Shown one piece after another: positions 6,751-15,681 of a DNA stretch of 64,000 bases. The first letter of the stretch is position 1; every line of letters starts with the position of its first letter. The notes beneath the pieces were generated by a model. That model worked only from the letters and a program-made list of their open reading frames with translations. It searched no databases and had not been told where the DNA came from. Made by a program: the position numbers and the translations under genes. Location: positions 1-64,000 of the forward strand of contig JACJJN010000008.1 of the NCBI GenBank assembly GCA_016899975.1, read 5' to 3'. This DNA is from Lacrimispora saccharolytica. Its GTDB lineage: Bacteria; Bacillota; Clostridia; Lachnospirales; Lachnospiraceae.

Positions 6751-8469
6751 ATGGAACGTTGGGTTGTTTCCGCGAAGAAAGCGGATTTTCATGGAATTGC
6801 GCAAGAGTTTCAGATCGACCCGGTGATTGCCCGGCTGATCCGGAACCGGGATGTGGTCGGAGAGAAGCAGATCAGGGAGTATTTGTTCGGAGGACTGGAG
6901 GATCTCCACGATCCGCTGCTGATGAAGGATATGGAGAAAGCCGTCGGTATTTTGGAAAGGAAGATCCGGGAGGGGAAGCAGATCCGGATCATAGGAGATT
7001 ACGATATCGATGGAGTGATGTCCACCTACATTTTGCTGACGGGGCTTCGAGAGCTTGGGGCAAAGGTGGATATCAGGATTCCCGACCGGATCGCGGACGG
7101 CTATGGGCTCAATGAGAATCTGGTGCGGCAGGCGAAGGAGGACGGAGCGGATACGGTCCTTACCTGTGACAACGGGATTTCAGCGCTGGATCAGATCTGT
7201 CTGGCAAAAGAACTGGGAATGACGGTGGTTGTTACGGATCATCATGAAGTTCCCTATGAGGATCTGGAAGATGGTACGCGGGTATTCCGGGTGCCGGAGG
7301 CGGATGCGGTGGTAAATCCAAAACAGAAGGATTGTGCCTATCCGTTCAAGGGACTGTGCGGAGGCGCTGTGGCATGGAAGCTGATGCAGGCGGTGTTGAA
7401 GCGGTTCGGACATCCGGAGGATGAGATTTATGAATGGCTGGAATTTGCGGCGATCGCTACGGTGGGAGACGTGATGGATCTCCAGGGGGAAAACCGGATC
7501 CTGGTCAAGGAAGGATTGAAACGGCTGCATCGTACCAGAAATCTTGGCCTTCAGGAATTGATCCGCGTCCAGGGGCTGGAACCGGAGCAGGTGACTGCCT
7601 ATCATATCGGTTTTGTGATCGGTCCGTGCCTGAATGCTTCCGGACGCCTGGATACGGCGGAACGTTCACTGGCTCTTCTGCTGGCGGAAGACCGGGAGGA
7701 AGCGGCGCGTCTTGCCGGAGACCTGAAGGCGCTCAATGAGAGCCGAAAGGAAATGACCCGCCAGGGCGAGGAAAAGGCGGTCCGGATGGTCGAGGAGTCG
7801 GAATTGAAACAGGATAAAGTGCTGGTCGTTTATCTGCCGGAATGCCACGAGAGCCTGGCTGGGATCATTGCCGGGCGTCTGCGGGAGCATTTTCATAAAC
7901 CGGCGTTTGTCCTCACGAAAAGCGAGGATGGGGTGAAAGGCTCCGGCCGTTCCATTGAGGCATATTCCATGTACGAGGAAATGTGCAAATGCAGAGAATT
8001 GTTTACAAAGTTCGGTGGTCATCCCATGGCGGCGGGGCTTTCCCTTGCCAATGAGGAGATGGTGGAGGTGTTCCGGGAAAAGATTAACCGCCTGTCGACG
8101 CTGACGGAGGATGATTTTGTGGAGAAGGTGACCATCGACGTGCCGATGCCGGTTTCCTATATTACGAAGCGCCTGATCTCCCAGATGGAGCTTCTGGAAC
8201 CGTTCGGAAAGGGAAATACCAAGCCTTTGTTTGCCCAGAAAGACTTGAAAGTTTTAAGCTGCAGGATTTTTGGGAAGAATAGGAATGTGGCAAAGCTGCA
8301 GATTCAGGACGGCGCCGGTTATCGGATGGACGCGGTGTATTTCGGGGAGGCGGAATCGTTTGCTAAGTATGTTTCGGAGCATCCGGTGCTCTCTCTGACC
8401 TACTATCCAACGGTCAATGTGTGGAACGGAAGGGAAAACCTGCAGATCACGATACAGAATTACATGTAG
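6751..8469 (+). CDS. recJ: Single-stranded-DNA-specific exonuclease RecJ
   Basis: This 572-residue enzyme degrades single-stranded DNA 5' to 3' in recombination and mismatch repair. It has the DHH-family motifs: GDYDIDGVMS near residue 87, TCDNGIS near 145, TDHHEVP near 163, and the DHHA1-type FGGHPMAAGLS near 423. A C-terminal OB-like segment follows (about 460-570). Length fits the compact clostridial RecJ. An AAGGAAAGG ribosome site precedes the ATG. It stands between the secDF terminator and a promoter for apt, so it is probably transcribed alone. Confidence 0.94.
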   Translation: MERWVVSAKKADFHGIAQEFQIDPVIARLIRNRDVVGEKQIREYLFGGLEDLHDPLLMKDMEKAVGILERKIREGKQIRIIGDYDIDGVMSTYILLTGLRELGAKVDIRIPDRIADGYGLNENLVRQAKEDGADTVLTCDNGISALDQICLAKELGMTVVVTDHHEVPYEDLEDGTRVFRVPEADAVVNPKQKDCAYPFKGLCGGAVAWKLMQAVLKRFGHPEDEIYEWLEFAAIATVGDVMDLQGENRILVKEGLKRLHRTRNLGLQELIRVQGLEPEQVTAYHIGFVIGPCLNASGRLDTAERSLALLLAEDREEAARLAGDLKALNESRKEMTRQGEEKAVRMVEESELKQDKVLVVYLPECHESLAGIIAGRLREHFHKPAFVLTKSEDGVKGSGRSIEAYSMYEEMCKCRELFTKFGGHPMAAGLSLANEEMVEVFREKINRLSTLTEDDFVEKVTIDVPMPVSYITKRLISQMELLEPFGKGNTKPLFAQKDLKVLSCRIFGKNRNVAKLQIQDGAGYRMDAVYFGEAESFAKYVSEHPVLSLTYYPTVNVWNGRENLQITIQNYM

Positions 8470-8480
8470 CAGGCATGGTT

Positions 8481-8514
8481 CCGTCAGCCGTTTCGCTGGC
8501 TGGACGGCTGACGG
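8481..8514 (+). terminator. Hairpin after recJ
   Basis: Perfect 10-bp arms CCGTCAGCCG and CGGCTGACGG around 14 bases, 12 bp after the recJ stop. There is no T tract, so it may be an RNA 3'-end stabiliser rather than a true intrinsic terminator. Confidence 0.5.
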
Positions 8515-8540
8515 GTCCTGGAGTTCCGTCAGCTGCCGCC

Positions 8541-8569
8541 TTGATTCTGAGAGGGAATGATGATATACT
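8541..8569 (+). promoter_or_regulatory. Promoter of apt-relA
   Basis: TTGATT (8541-8546), 17 bp, TATACT (8564-8569), with TG extending the -10 at 8561-8562. Predicted start of transcription near 8576 gives a leader of about 145 nt before apt. Confidence 0.75.
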
Positions 8570-8606
8570 ATATGTTATATTGTCGGGTTTTGTAGCTTGG
8601 GGAGCA

Positions 8607-8694
8607 TCTGCCGCCTGAAACACCGCCAAAACCGGAGGTGTTTGGAAGACGGCAGAACTGTAACAGAATACGGATGCCGGGATCAGGATCCCGG
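8607..8694 (+). promoter_or_regulatory. Structured leader of the apt operon
   Basis: Nested stems TCTGCCG/CGGCAGA (8607-8613 with 8650-8656) and AAACACC/GGTGTTT (8618-8624 with 8637-8643) are followed by CCGGGATC-AG-GATCCCGG (8677-8694), 13 bases before the apt ribosome-site region. I do not recognise a known riboswitch family. A purine- or nucleotide-responsive leader is possible but unproven. Confidence 0.5.
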
Positions 8695-8720
8695 TGTAGG
8701 GAAAGTGGAGGAGATTAGTT

Positions 8721-9245
8721 ATGAAAAAGCTTGAAGATTATGTGAGAAGTATTCCGGATTTTCCGGAAGAGGGTGTTATTTTCCGTGATGTGACCAGTGT
8801 GCTTCAGGACGCTGACGGACTGAGACTTTCCATCGACGCCATGCAGAAGCTGGTGGAAGAGGTGGAGTGCGATGTGATCTGCGGAACAGAATCCCGTGGA
8901 TTTATCTTCGGCATGCCGATTGCCTACAACCTGCACAAAGCGTTTGTTCCGATCCGGAAGAAGGGAAAACTCCCCCGTGAGACAATCTCGGAGAGTTACG
9001 ATCTGGAATACGGAAGCGCCGAGGTGGAAATTCATAAAGACGCGATCAAGCCGGGACAGAAGGTAGTGCTTGTGGATGACCTGATTGCCACGGGAGGCAC
9101 GATTGAAGCCTGCGCGAAAATGATCGAGCGGCTGGGCGCGGAAGTGACCAGGATCGTATTTCTGATGGAACTCGCTGGACTGAAAGGCAGAGAAAAGCTG
9201 GAAAAATATGACGTGAAATCTGTTATCTGCTACGATGGTAAATAG
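8721..9245 (+). CDS. apt: Adenine phosphoribosyltransferase
   Basis: This 174-residue enzyme joins adenine and PRPP to give AMP in purine salvage. The PRPP-binding loop VVLVDDLIATGGT is near residues 114-126 and the type-I PRTase fold is complete, including the N-terminal FPEEGVIFRDVT motif. The ribosome site GGAGGAG lies 7 bases before the ATG. It is followed after 17 bp by relA/spoT, a common clostridial pairing that joins purine supply with (p)ppGpp. A long structured leader precedes it. Confidence 0.95.
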   Translation: MKKLEDYVRSIPDFPEEGVIFRDVTSVLQDADGLRLSIDAMQKLVEEVECDVICGTESRGFIFGMPIAYNLHKAFVPIRKKGKLPRETISESYDLEYGSAEVEIHKDAIKPGQKVVLVDDLIATGGTIEACAKMIERLGAEVTRIVFLMELAGLKGREKLEKYDVKSVICYDGK

Positions 9246-9262
9246 AAATGTAGGAGATACAT

Positions 9263-11560
9263 ATGGAAGAAGATAAGAAAATTGTTGAAGAAAAGATGAA
9301 ACAGAATGTGGCTGATGTGGAGGCGAGCGTCAAAAAGATGGAAGACTTCACAAGTCCGACGGAATTGTACCGGACGCTGGTGGAGGGAGTCAAACGGTAT
9401 CACCCTTCCGATGACCTGACACTGATCGACAAAGCCTACCGGGTTGCCGACGAGGCGCACCGGGGGCAGAAACGAAAGAGCGGCGAGCCGTATATCATCC
9501 ACCCGCTGTGTGTGGCGATCATCCTTGCCGATCTGGAGCTGGACAAGGAAACCATTATTTCCGGCCTTCTCCACGATGTGGTGGAGGACACGATCATGAC
9601 CACGGAGGAACTGGAACAGGAATTCGGCTCCGAGGTGGCGCTGATCGTGGACGGGGTTACCAAGCTGGGACGGCTGAGTTATTCCAAGGATAAGGTGGAA
9701 GAACAGGCGGAGAACCTGAGAAAGATGTTCCTGGCGATGGCAAAGGATATCCGTGTCATCCTCGTCAAGCTGGCGGACCGGCTGCACAATATGCGGACCG
9801 CCAAATACTGGTCGCCGGAGAAACAGAAAGAGAAGGCGCGGGAGACGATGGATATCTACGCACCCATCGCCCAGCGGCTTGGTATTTCCAAGATCAAGGT
9901 GGAGCTGGATGATCTTTCTTTAAAGTATCTGGAGCCGGAAGCCTACTATGATCTGGTGAAAAATGTCAATATGAAGCGTGAGGAACGTCAGGCATTCGTT
10001 GACAACATCGTGGACGATGTGCGGAAAAAGATCGAGGCTGCCGGCATTGAAGGAGAAGTCAGCGGACGGATCAAGCATTTTTTCAGTATCTATAAAAAGA
10101 TGGTCAACCAGCACAAGACGCTGGAGCAGATTTACGATCTGTTTGCGGTGCGCATCATCGTTGAGAGTGTGAAGGATTGTTACGCTGCCCTGGGCGTGAT
10201 CCACGAGATGTATACTCCGATTCCCGGAAGGTTCAAAGACTACATTGCAATGCCCAAGTCGAACATGTACCAGTCCCTTCACACGACATTGATCGGACCT
10301 ACCGGGCAGCCGTTTGAAATACAGATCCGTACCTTTGAGATGCACCGCACCGCCGAATACGGAATCGCGGCGCACTGGAAATATAAGGAAGCCTCCGACG
10401 GCAAGAAAACCGGGCCGGAGCAGGAGGAAGAGAAACTCAGCTGGCTGCGCCAGATCCTGGAGTGGCAGCAGGATATGTCAGACAACCATGAATTCATGAG
10501 TCTTCTGAAGAGCGACCTGAATCTGTTTTCTGACAATGTGTATTGTTTTTCACCGGCAGGAGATGTCAAGACGCTTCCAAGCGGCTCCTGTACGATTGAT
10601 TTTGCCTACACGATCCACAGTGCGGTAGGCAACCGGATGGTGGGAGCGAGAGTCAACGGAAAGCTTGTTCCCATTGAGACAGAGCTTCACAATGGAGATC
10701 GGGTGGAGATCATTACTTCCCTGAATTCCAAAGGACCGAGCCGTGACTGGCTCAAGATCGTAAAGAGCGCTCAGGCGAAGAGCCGTATCAACCAGTGGTT
10801 CCGCCATGAGCTGAAAGAAGACAATATTTCCAAGGGAAAAGAAATGCTGAACAATTATGCGAAGCTGAAAGGAAAGAACCTTGGAATCTATCTGAAAAAC
10901 CAGTATCAGGAAGCGGTTATGAGAAAATACGGCTTCCGTGACTGGGATTCCGTTCTGGCAGCTGTGGGACACGGCGGCCTGAAGGAAGGACAGGTGCTCA
11001 ACAAACTGGTTGAGGCCTACGACAAAGCACACAAAAAAGAACTGACAGACGAACAGGTGATGGAAGCGGCGGCGGAGGCAAAAGTGCTTCCGGTCAGTAA
11101 GTCCAAAGGCGGGATCGTGGTCCGTGGGATCCATGATGTTGCGGTGCGCTTTTCCAAGTGCTGCAGTCCGATCCCGGGGGACGAGATCGTCGGCTTTGTA
11201 ACCAGAGGCCGGGGCGTCACCATTCACCGCACCGACTGTATCAATATCCTGAATCTGCCGGAGTCCGAGCGTCAGCGTCTGATCGATGCGGAGTGGCAGA
11301 ACGAGGAGACGGACGGACAGCTTTACACCGTGGAGATCAATGTCTACGCCAATGACCGTACGGGACTTCTGGTGGATCTTTCGAAGATCTTTACGGAGCG
11401 AAAGATCAATCTGACCTCCATCAATGTGCGAACCAGCAAGCAGGGAACCGCGTCCATCGACATGAGCTTTGACGTTCACAACAACGAGGAACTGAATTCC
11501 CTGATCGAAAAGGTACGTCAGGTGGAGAGCGTGATCGATATCGAGCGTTCCAGAGGATAA
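9263..11560 (+). CDS. relA: Bifunctional (p)ppGpp synthetase/hydrolase, Rel family
   Basis: This 765-residue protein makes and breaks (p)ppGpp in the stringent response. Domains in order: HD hydrolase (about 45-160, with LLHDVVEDT intact, so hydrolysis is expected), RelA/SpoT synthetase (about 235-350, RFKDYIAMPKSNMYQSLHTT), TGS (about 405-465), zinc-finger/helical region, and ACT (about 690-765). The synthetase motif has Met where many homologues have Gly (KSNMY). It is full length and follows apt in one transcript. The ribosome site GTAGGAG lies 8 bases before the ATG. Confidence 0.95.
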   Translation: MEEDKKIVEEKMKQNVADVEASVKKMEDFTSPTELYRTLVEGVKRYHPSDDLTLIDKAYRVADEAHRGQKRKSGEPYIIHPLCVAIILADLELDKETIISGLLHDVVEDTIMTTEELEQEFGSEVALIVDGVTKLGRLSYSKDKVEEQAENLRKMFLAMAKDIRVILVKLADRLHNMRTAKYWSPEKQKEKARETMDIYAPIAQRLGISKIKVELDDLSLKYLEPEAYYDLVKNVNMKREERQAFVDNIVDDVRKKIEAAGIEGEVSGRIKHFFSIYKKMVNQHKTLEQIYDLFAVRIIVESVKDCYAALGVIHEMYTPIPGRFKDYIAMPKSNMYQSLHTTLIGPTGQPFEIQIRTFEMHRTAEYGIAAHWKYKEASDGKKTGPEQEEEKLSWLRQILEWQQDMSDNHEFMSLLKSDLNLFSDNVYCFSPAGDVKTLPSGSCTIDFAYTIHSAVGNRMVGARVNGKLVPIETELHNGDRVEIITSLNSKGPSRDWLKIVKSAQAKSRINQWFRHELKEDNISKGKEMLNNYAKLKGKNLGIYLKNQYQEAVMRKYGFRDWDSVLAAVGHGGLKEGQVLNKLVEAYDKAHKKELTDEQVMEAAAEAKVLPVSKSKGGIVVRGIHDVAVRFSKCCSPIPGDEIVGFVTRGRGVTIHRTDCINILNLPESERQRLIDAEWQNEETDGQLYTVEINVYANDRTGLLVDLSKIFTERKINLTSINVRTSKQGTASIDMSFDVHNNEELNSLIEKVRQVESVIDIERSRG

Positions 11561-11565
11561 AAAGC

Positions 11566-11636
11566 GTAATAGTTCAGCTGACTGAACTGTTACGGCATCC
11601 GCCCATGAAAAATCGTTTCGCGATGGGGCGGATGCC
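11566..11636 (+). repeat. Truncated copy of the 134-bp hairpin element
   Basis: A 28-bp palindrome (GTAATAGTTCAGCT / GACTGAACTGTTAC, 11566-11593) is followed by a hairpin GCATCCGCCCAT ... ATGGGGCGGATGC (11596-11635). The order, and the CCATTGAAAATCG ... CGATGGG core, match hairpins 1 and 2 of the element at 60105. The outer stem sequence is different but still self-complementary. Hairpin 3 and the right end are missing. It lies between relA and the MBL gene. Confidence 0.65.
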
Positions 11637-11661
11637 CGGCGGGACAGCACAGGAGGAGAAT

Positions 11662-12291
11662 ATGAAAGAAATAAGGGTACAGAATCTGGTTCTGGGGATG
11701 CTTGCCACCAACTGCTGGTTTCTCCAGAATCCGGAAACCAAAGAATTGCTGATCGTGGATCCGGCAGCGTCTCCGGAGCGGATTTTTCAGCAGGTGACTG
11801 CGATGGAAGGAAAACCGGCGGCGGTGCTGCTGACCCATGGACACTATGATCATATGCTTGCGGCTGAAGCCGTCCGGGATGCGTATGAGATCCCGGTGTA
11901 TGCCCATGAGGCGGAGCAGGAAGTGCTGGGCGACGCGCAGAAAAATCTGTCTGCGGTCTGGAGCGCTCCATATACGATGCAGGCGGACCGTACGGTGAAG
12001 GAAGGCGATGTCCTCTCACTGGCAGGCTATGAGATCCGGGTGCTTCACACGCCCGGCCATACGAAAGGGAGCGTCTGCTATTATCTTCCAAAGGAACGGG
12101 TGCTGATCAGCGGCGACACCCTGTTCTGTGAGTCTTACGGCCGCTATGACTTCCCGACCTCTTCCGGAAGGGAACTGTTCGCCTCGGTGAAACGGCTGCT
12201 CCAGGAGCTGCCGGAAGACGTGAAGGTCTGCCCGGGGCACAACGAATCTACCGAAATCGGTTATGAAAAGAGGTACAATCCCCTTGCGTAA
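11662..12291 (+). CDS. MBL-fold metallohydrolase (glyoxalase II-like)
   Basis: This 209-residue metallo-beta-lactamase-fold enzyme has the metal site THGHYDH near residue 57, HTPGHTKGS near 130, GDTLF near 152 and a final CPGHNEST. These match small YcbL/GloB-like hydrolases that act on thioesters. The ATG at 11662 follows AGGAGGAG by 5 bases; the frame is open back to 11605 but that part overlaps a repeat. Its end overlaps hemZ by 29 bp, so the two are co-translated. Position next to relA and hemZ is conserved in Lachnospiraceae. Substrate unknown. Confidence 0.88.
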   Translation: MKEIRVQNLVLGMLATNCWFLQNPETKELLIVDPAASPERIFQQVTAMEGKPAAVLLTHGHYDHMLAAEAVRDAYEIPVYAHEAEQEVLGDAQKNLSAVWSAPYTMQADRTVKEGDVLSLAGYEIRVLHTPGHTKGSVCYYLPKERVLISGDTLFCESYGRYDFPTSSGRELFASVKRLLQELPEDVKVCPGHNESTEIGYEKRYNPLA

Positions 12292-13771
12292 AATCAGCCT
12301 TAGTTTTAACAGAAAAGATTTTGAATACGACGTATATTCTCTGATCCGCGCCTTTGAACCGGGGTGCGAGATCGTGACCTGGTATGAGGAAGAGCAGGAA
12401 CCGGAACAGGTGAATGAAACCTGGGACAGATGCCGCGTACACTATGAACCGGACGGAATCTCTTTTTCTATCCGTTGGGGAAACGAGCCGGTCCGGGAGG
12501 CGCAGGTCCCGGTGGAATATGAAAAAGACCGGGTACATACGAAAAACGTACTGAAACAGCTGGTCTACCGGACTTTGTCGGAAGTGACGGGGAAACAGCT
12601 TCCCTGGGGAGATCTGACAGGAATCCGTCCCACCAAAATTCCGATGAAGCTCCTGGAGGAGGGGTGGAAAAATACGGAGATTGCCGAGTATATGCGCAAT
12701 ACCTATTTCACCAGCCCGCAGAAGACGGCGCTGGCAATTACGATCGCCAACCGGGAGCGTGCCATTCTGGAGCCTGTGAATTATGAGAACGGCTACAGCC
12801 TGTATGTGGGCATCCCGTTTTGCCCGAGCATCTGTCTGTACTGTTCCTTCGGTTCCCACGTCCTGGGACGCTGGAGCCATATGGTGGAGCCGTATCTGGA
12901 AGCGCTGTTTCGGGAACTCCGGTTTATCAGCGAACAGATGAAGGACTATACTCTGGACACTGTCTACATCGGAGGCGGTACGCCGACGACACTGACCCCG
13001 GACCAGATGCGCAGGCTTCTGACGGTCCTTTCCGAGGAATTTCCTCTGGAACAGGTGCAGGAATTTACCGTGGAGGCTGGAAGACCGGATACGATTACCA
13101 GGGAGATCCTGGAGGTTCTGCGGGAATTTCCGGTAAGCAGGATCTCCATCAATCCCCAGACCATGAATCAGGAAACCCTGGATATCATCGGACGCCGCCA
13201 TACTGTGGAGGAGACCGTAGAGAAATTCCATATGGCGCGGGAGCTGGGATTTGACAACATCAATATGGACCTGATCGTCGGGCTGCCAGGGGAGGACAAA
13301 GAGAAGGTGGCGCATACCCTGAAGGAGATCGAAGCGCTCAATCCCGATTCTCTGACGGTCCATTCCCTTGCGCTGAAGCGGGGAACGAGGCTTAACCTGA
13401 TGAAGGATCAGTATGAGGAGATTTCCTTTGAAAATTCGGCGGAAATCATGGATATGACGCAGGACTGCGCCCGCCGGATGGGAATGGGTCCGTATTATAT
13501 GTACCGCCAGAAGAATATCGCGGGCAATTTTGAAAATGTCGGCTATTCCAGAGAAGGAAAAGCCGGGATTTACAACATTCTGATCATGGAAGAAAAACAG
13601 TCGATCCTGGCGGCGGGTGCAGGAGCTTCCACCAAATTCGTGTTCCAGAACGGGGAGCGGATCGAGCGGGTGGAAAACGTCAAGGATCTGAAAAATTATG
13701 TGGAACGTATTGATGAGATGATCGAGCGGAAGAGAAAAGGCATCCGCATGTATCTGAGGAACGGGAAATGA
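12263..13771 (+). CDS. hemZ: Coproporphyrinogen dehydrogenase HemZ, radical SAM
   Basis: This 502-residue enzyme belongs to the oxygen-independent coproporphyrinogen III oxidase group. The cluster motif CPSICLYC lies near residues 192-199, with YIGGGTPTTL and NPQTMN downstream, and the HemZ-specific N-terminal 170 residues are present. The ATG at 12263 overlaps the MBL gene; a TTG at 12284, spaced 9 bases from AAAGAGG, is an equally good start and gives LRKISLSF. It overlaps the HD gene by 4 bp (ATGA). HemZ proteins in haem-less Clostridia may have another role, so the substrate is inferred. Confidence 0.9.
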   Translation: MKRGTIPLRKISLSFNRKDFEYDVYSLIRAFEPGCEIVTWYEEEQEPEQVNETWDRCRVHYEPDGISFSIRWGNEPVREAQVPVEYEKDRVHTKNVLKQLVYRTLSEVTGKQLPWGDLTGIRPTKIPMKLLEEGWKNTEIAEYMRNTYFTSPQKTALAITIANRERAILEPVNYENGYSLYVGIPFCPSICLYCSFGSHVLGRWSHMVEPYLEALFRELRFISEQMKDYTLDTVYIGGGTPTTLTPDQMRRLLTVLSEEFPLEQVQEFTVEAGRPDTITREILEVLREFPVSRISINPQTMNQETLDIIGRRHTVEETVEKFHMARELGFDNINMDLIVGLPGEDKEKVAHTLKEIEALNPDSLTVHSLALKRGTRLNLMKDQYEEISFENSAEIMDMTQDCARRMGMGPYYMYRQKNIAGNFENVGYSREGKAGIYNILIMEEKQSILAAGAGASTKFVFQNGERIERVENVKDLKNYVERIDEMIERKRKGIRMYLRNGK

Positions 13772-14367
13772 AAAAAGAACATCAACTGCACATGCTGCGG
13801 TATACGCTGACTGAGCAGATCGTCCATGGGATGGAGGTCAGCAATCTCGCCTACGACGTGTCCCGTGAGCTCGGGCTTCCGGAAGAGCTGTGCCACGAAC
13901 TGGCGGTTGCAGGGATCGTTCACGATATCGGAAAGATCCCCTTAAGTGGTTACGTGGAGGGGGAGGACACGCTGGTTGTGGAAGAGATGCGCTTTGTACG
14001 GATGCATGCTCAGCTGAGTTATGAAATCCTGAAGAACAGAGGATATTCCGAGTTTATCCTGGACTCTATTCGGTATCACCATGAAAACATGGATGGAAGC
14101 GGATATCCGGACAATCTGTCCGGGGAAGAAATCCCTTACGGAGCCAGGATCCTGCGCATCTGCGACGTTTACAGTGCATTGACTTCCGATCGTCCATACC
14201 GCAGTGCGTTTGAAAGAGATACAGCCATTGAGCTGATGATCGAGGAAATAAAAAACTTCGATATGCAGATTTTCATCGCTTTCCAGAGAGTGGTACACGA
14301 CCGCCCACAGAGAGTGATCCATCTGGACAGCATCGAAGGAATCATAGAAGGAGAACTGAACATATGA
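13768..14367 (+). CDS. HD-GYP-type HD domain protein
   Basis: This 199-residue protein is a single HD domain of the HD-GYP kind: VHDIGKIPLSG near residues 51-61, RYHHENMDGSGYPD near 108-121, and DVYSALTSDRPYR near 133-145. Such proteins are metal-dependent phosphohydrolases, often cyclic-di-GMP phosphodiesterases. It lacks any sensor domain. Start and stop overlap hemZ and hisS by 4 bp each, so translation is coupled across three genes. Substrate is inferred from family only. Confidence 0.85.
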   Translation: MKKEHQLHMLRYTLTEQIVHGMEVSNLAYDVSRELGLPEELCHELAVAGIVHDIGKIPLSGYVEGEDTLVVEEMRFVRMHAQLSYEILKNRGYSEFILDSIRYHHENMDGSGYPDNLSGEEIPYGARILRICDVYSALTSDRPYRSAFERDTAIELMIEEIKNFDMQIFIAFQRVVHDRPQRVIHLDSIEGIIEGELNI

Positions 14368-15620
14368 CACTGAAAAAGAAACCGGTAACAGGAATGAATG
14401 ATATTCTGCCAAAGGAGATGGCAATCCGTGATTACGTCATCCGTCTGATCAAGGAGACATATGCGTCCTTTGGATTTACTTCCATGGAGACTCCCTGCGT
14501 GGAACACATCGAGAACCTGTGCAGCAAACAGGGCGGCGACAATGAAAAACTGATCTTTAAGATCCTGAAACGCGGTGAAAAACTGAAACTGGAGAGCGCA
14601 AAGGAAGAGGCGGATCTGGTGGACAGCGGTCTTCGCTATGACCTGACGGTGCCTCTGTGCCGCTATTACTCCAACAACGCCAACGCCCTTCCGGCGCCGT
14701 TCAAAGCCCTCCAGATGGGAAACGTATGGCGTGCGGACCGTCCGCAGAGAGGAAGATTCCGCCAGTTTATGCAGTGCGACATTGATATCCTGGGTGAGCC
14801 GTCCAATCTGGCGGAGATCGAGCTGATCCTGGCGACCACCACGCTGCTTGGAAAACTGGATTTCAAAAACTTCACGATTCGGATCAATGACCGCCGCATT
14901 CTGAAAGCGATGGCAGCTTACAGCGGATTTCCAGAGGAATCCTATGACACGGTCTTTATCATTCTGGACAAGATGGACAAGATCGGTCTGGACGGCGTTG
15001 CGAAAGAACTGGCAGAAGAAGGATTTGCTAAGGAGACCATCGATAAATATCTGGAGCTGTTTGAGCAGGTGACACCGGATACCAAGGGAGTGGAGTTCTG
15101 CAAAGAGAAACTGGGAGAATTCCTGAAGTCCGAGTATGCGGACGGGCTGATCGAGATCATGAACAGCGTGGACGCTGTAAAAAATGCGCAGTTCAAAGTA
15201 GCGTTCGATCCGACCCTGGTGCGCGGAATGTCCTATTACACCGGAACTATTTTCGAGATCGCCATGGATGAATTCGGCGGAAGCGTCGGCGGCGGCGGAC
15301 GTTACGATGAGATGATCGGAAAATTCACCGGAAATCAGACCTGTGCCTGCGGATTCTCCATTGGATTTGAGCGTATCGTCATGCTGCTTCTGGAGCGTGA
15401 TTATCAGATCCCGGGAGCGCAGGAGAAGAAAGCATATCTGATCGAGAAAAACATGCCGGCGGACAAGATGCAGCAGATCCTCGCAAAAGCAATGGAAGAG
15501 CGGAACAATGGTGTCTGCGTCAATCTTTCCATCATGAAAAAGAACAAGAAATTCCAGAAAGAGCAGCTGGCGCAGGACGGATACACCGTAATTGAGGAAT
15601 TTTTTGTTGACAGAATGTAA
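14364..15620 (+). CDS. hisS: Histidine-tRNA ligase
   Basis: This 418-residue class II synthetase charges tRNA-His. Recognisable parts are the N-terminal GMNDILP, motif 2 with QMGNVWRADRPQRGR near residues 113-127, the histidine-specific RGMSYYTGTIFEI near 283-295, and GGGGRYDEMIGKF of motif 3 region. The C-terminal anticodon-binding domain is present but short. It overlaps the HD gene by 4 bp and precedes aspS by 61 bp, the usual hisS-aspS pair in Firmicutes. No T-box leader was seen. Confidence 0.93.
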   Translation: MTLKKKPVTGMNDILPKEMAIRDYVIRLIKETYASFGFTSMETPCVEHIENLCSKQGGDNEKLIFKILKRGEKLKLESAKEEADLVDSGLRYDLTVPLCRYYSNNANALPAPFKALQMGNVWRADRPQRGRFRQFMQCDIDILGEPSNLAEIELILATTTLLGKLDFKNFTIRINDRRILKAMAAYSGFPEESYDTVFIILDKMDKIGLDGVAKELAEEGFAKETIDKYLELFEQVTPDTKGVEFCKEKLGEFLKSEYADGLIEIMNSVDAVKNAQFKVAFDPTLVRGMSYYTGTIFEIAMDEFGGSVGGGGRYDEMIGKFTGNQTCACGFSIGFERIVMLLLERDYQIPGAQEKKAYLIEKNMPADKMQQILAKAMEERNNGVCVNLSIMKKNKKFQKEQLAQDGYTVIEEFFVDRM

Positions 15621-15681
15621 AAGCTGTAAAATAATAAGGACATATAAGAAATATAAAAAACAGAAGTAACTGGAGGAAACC

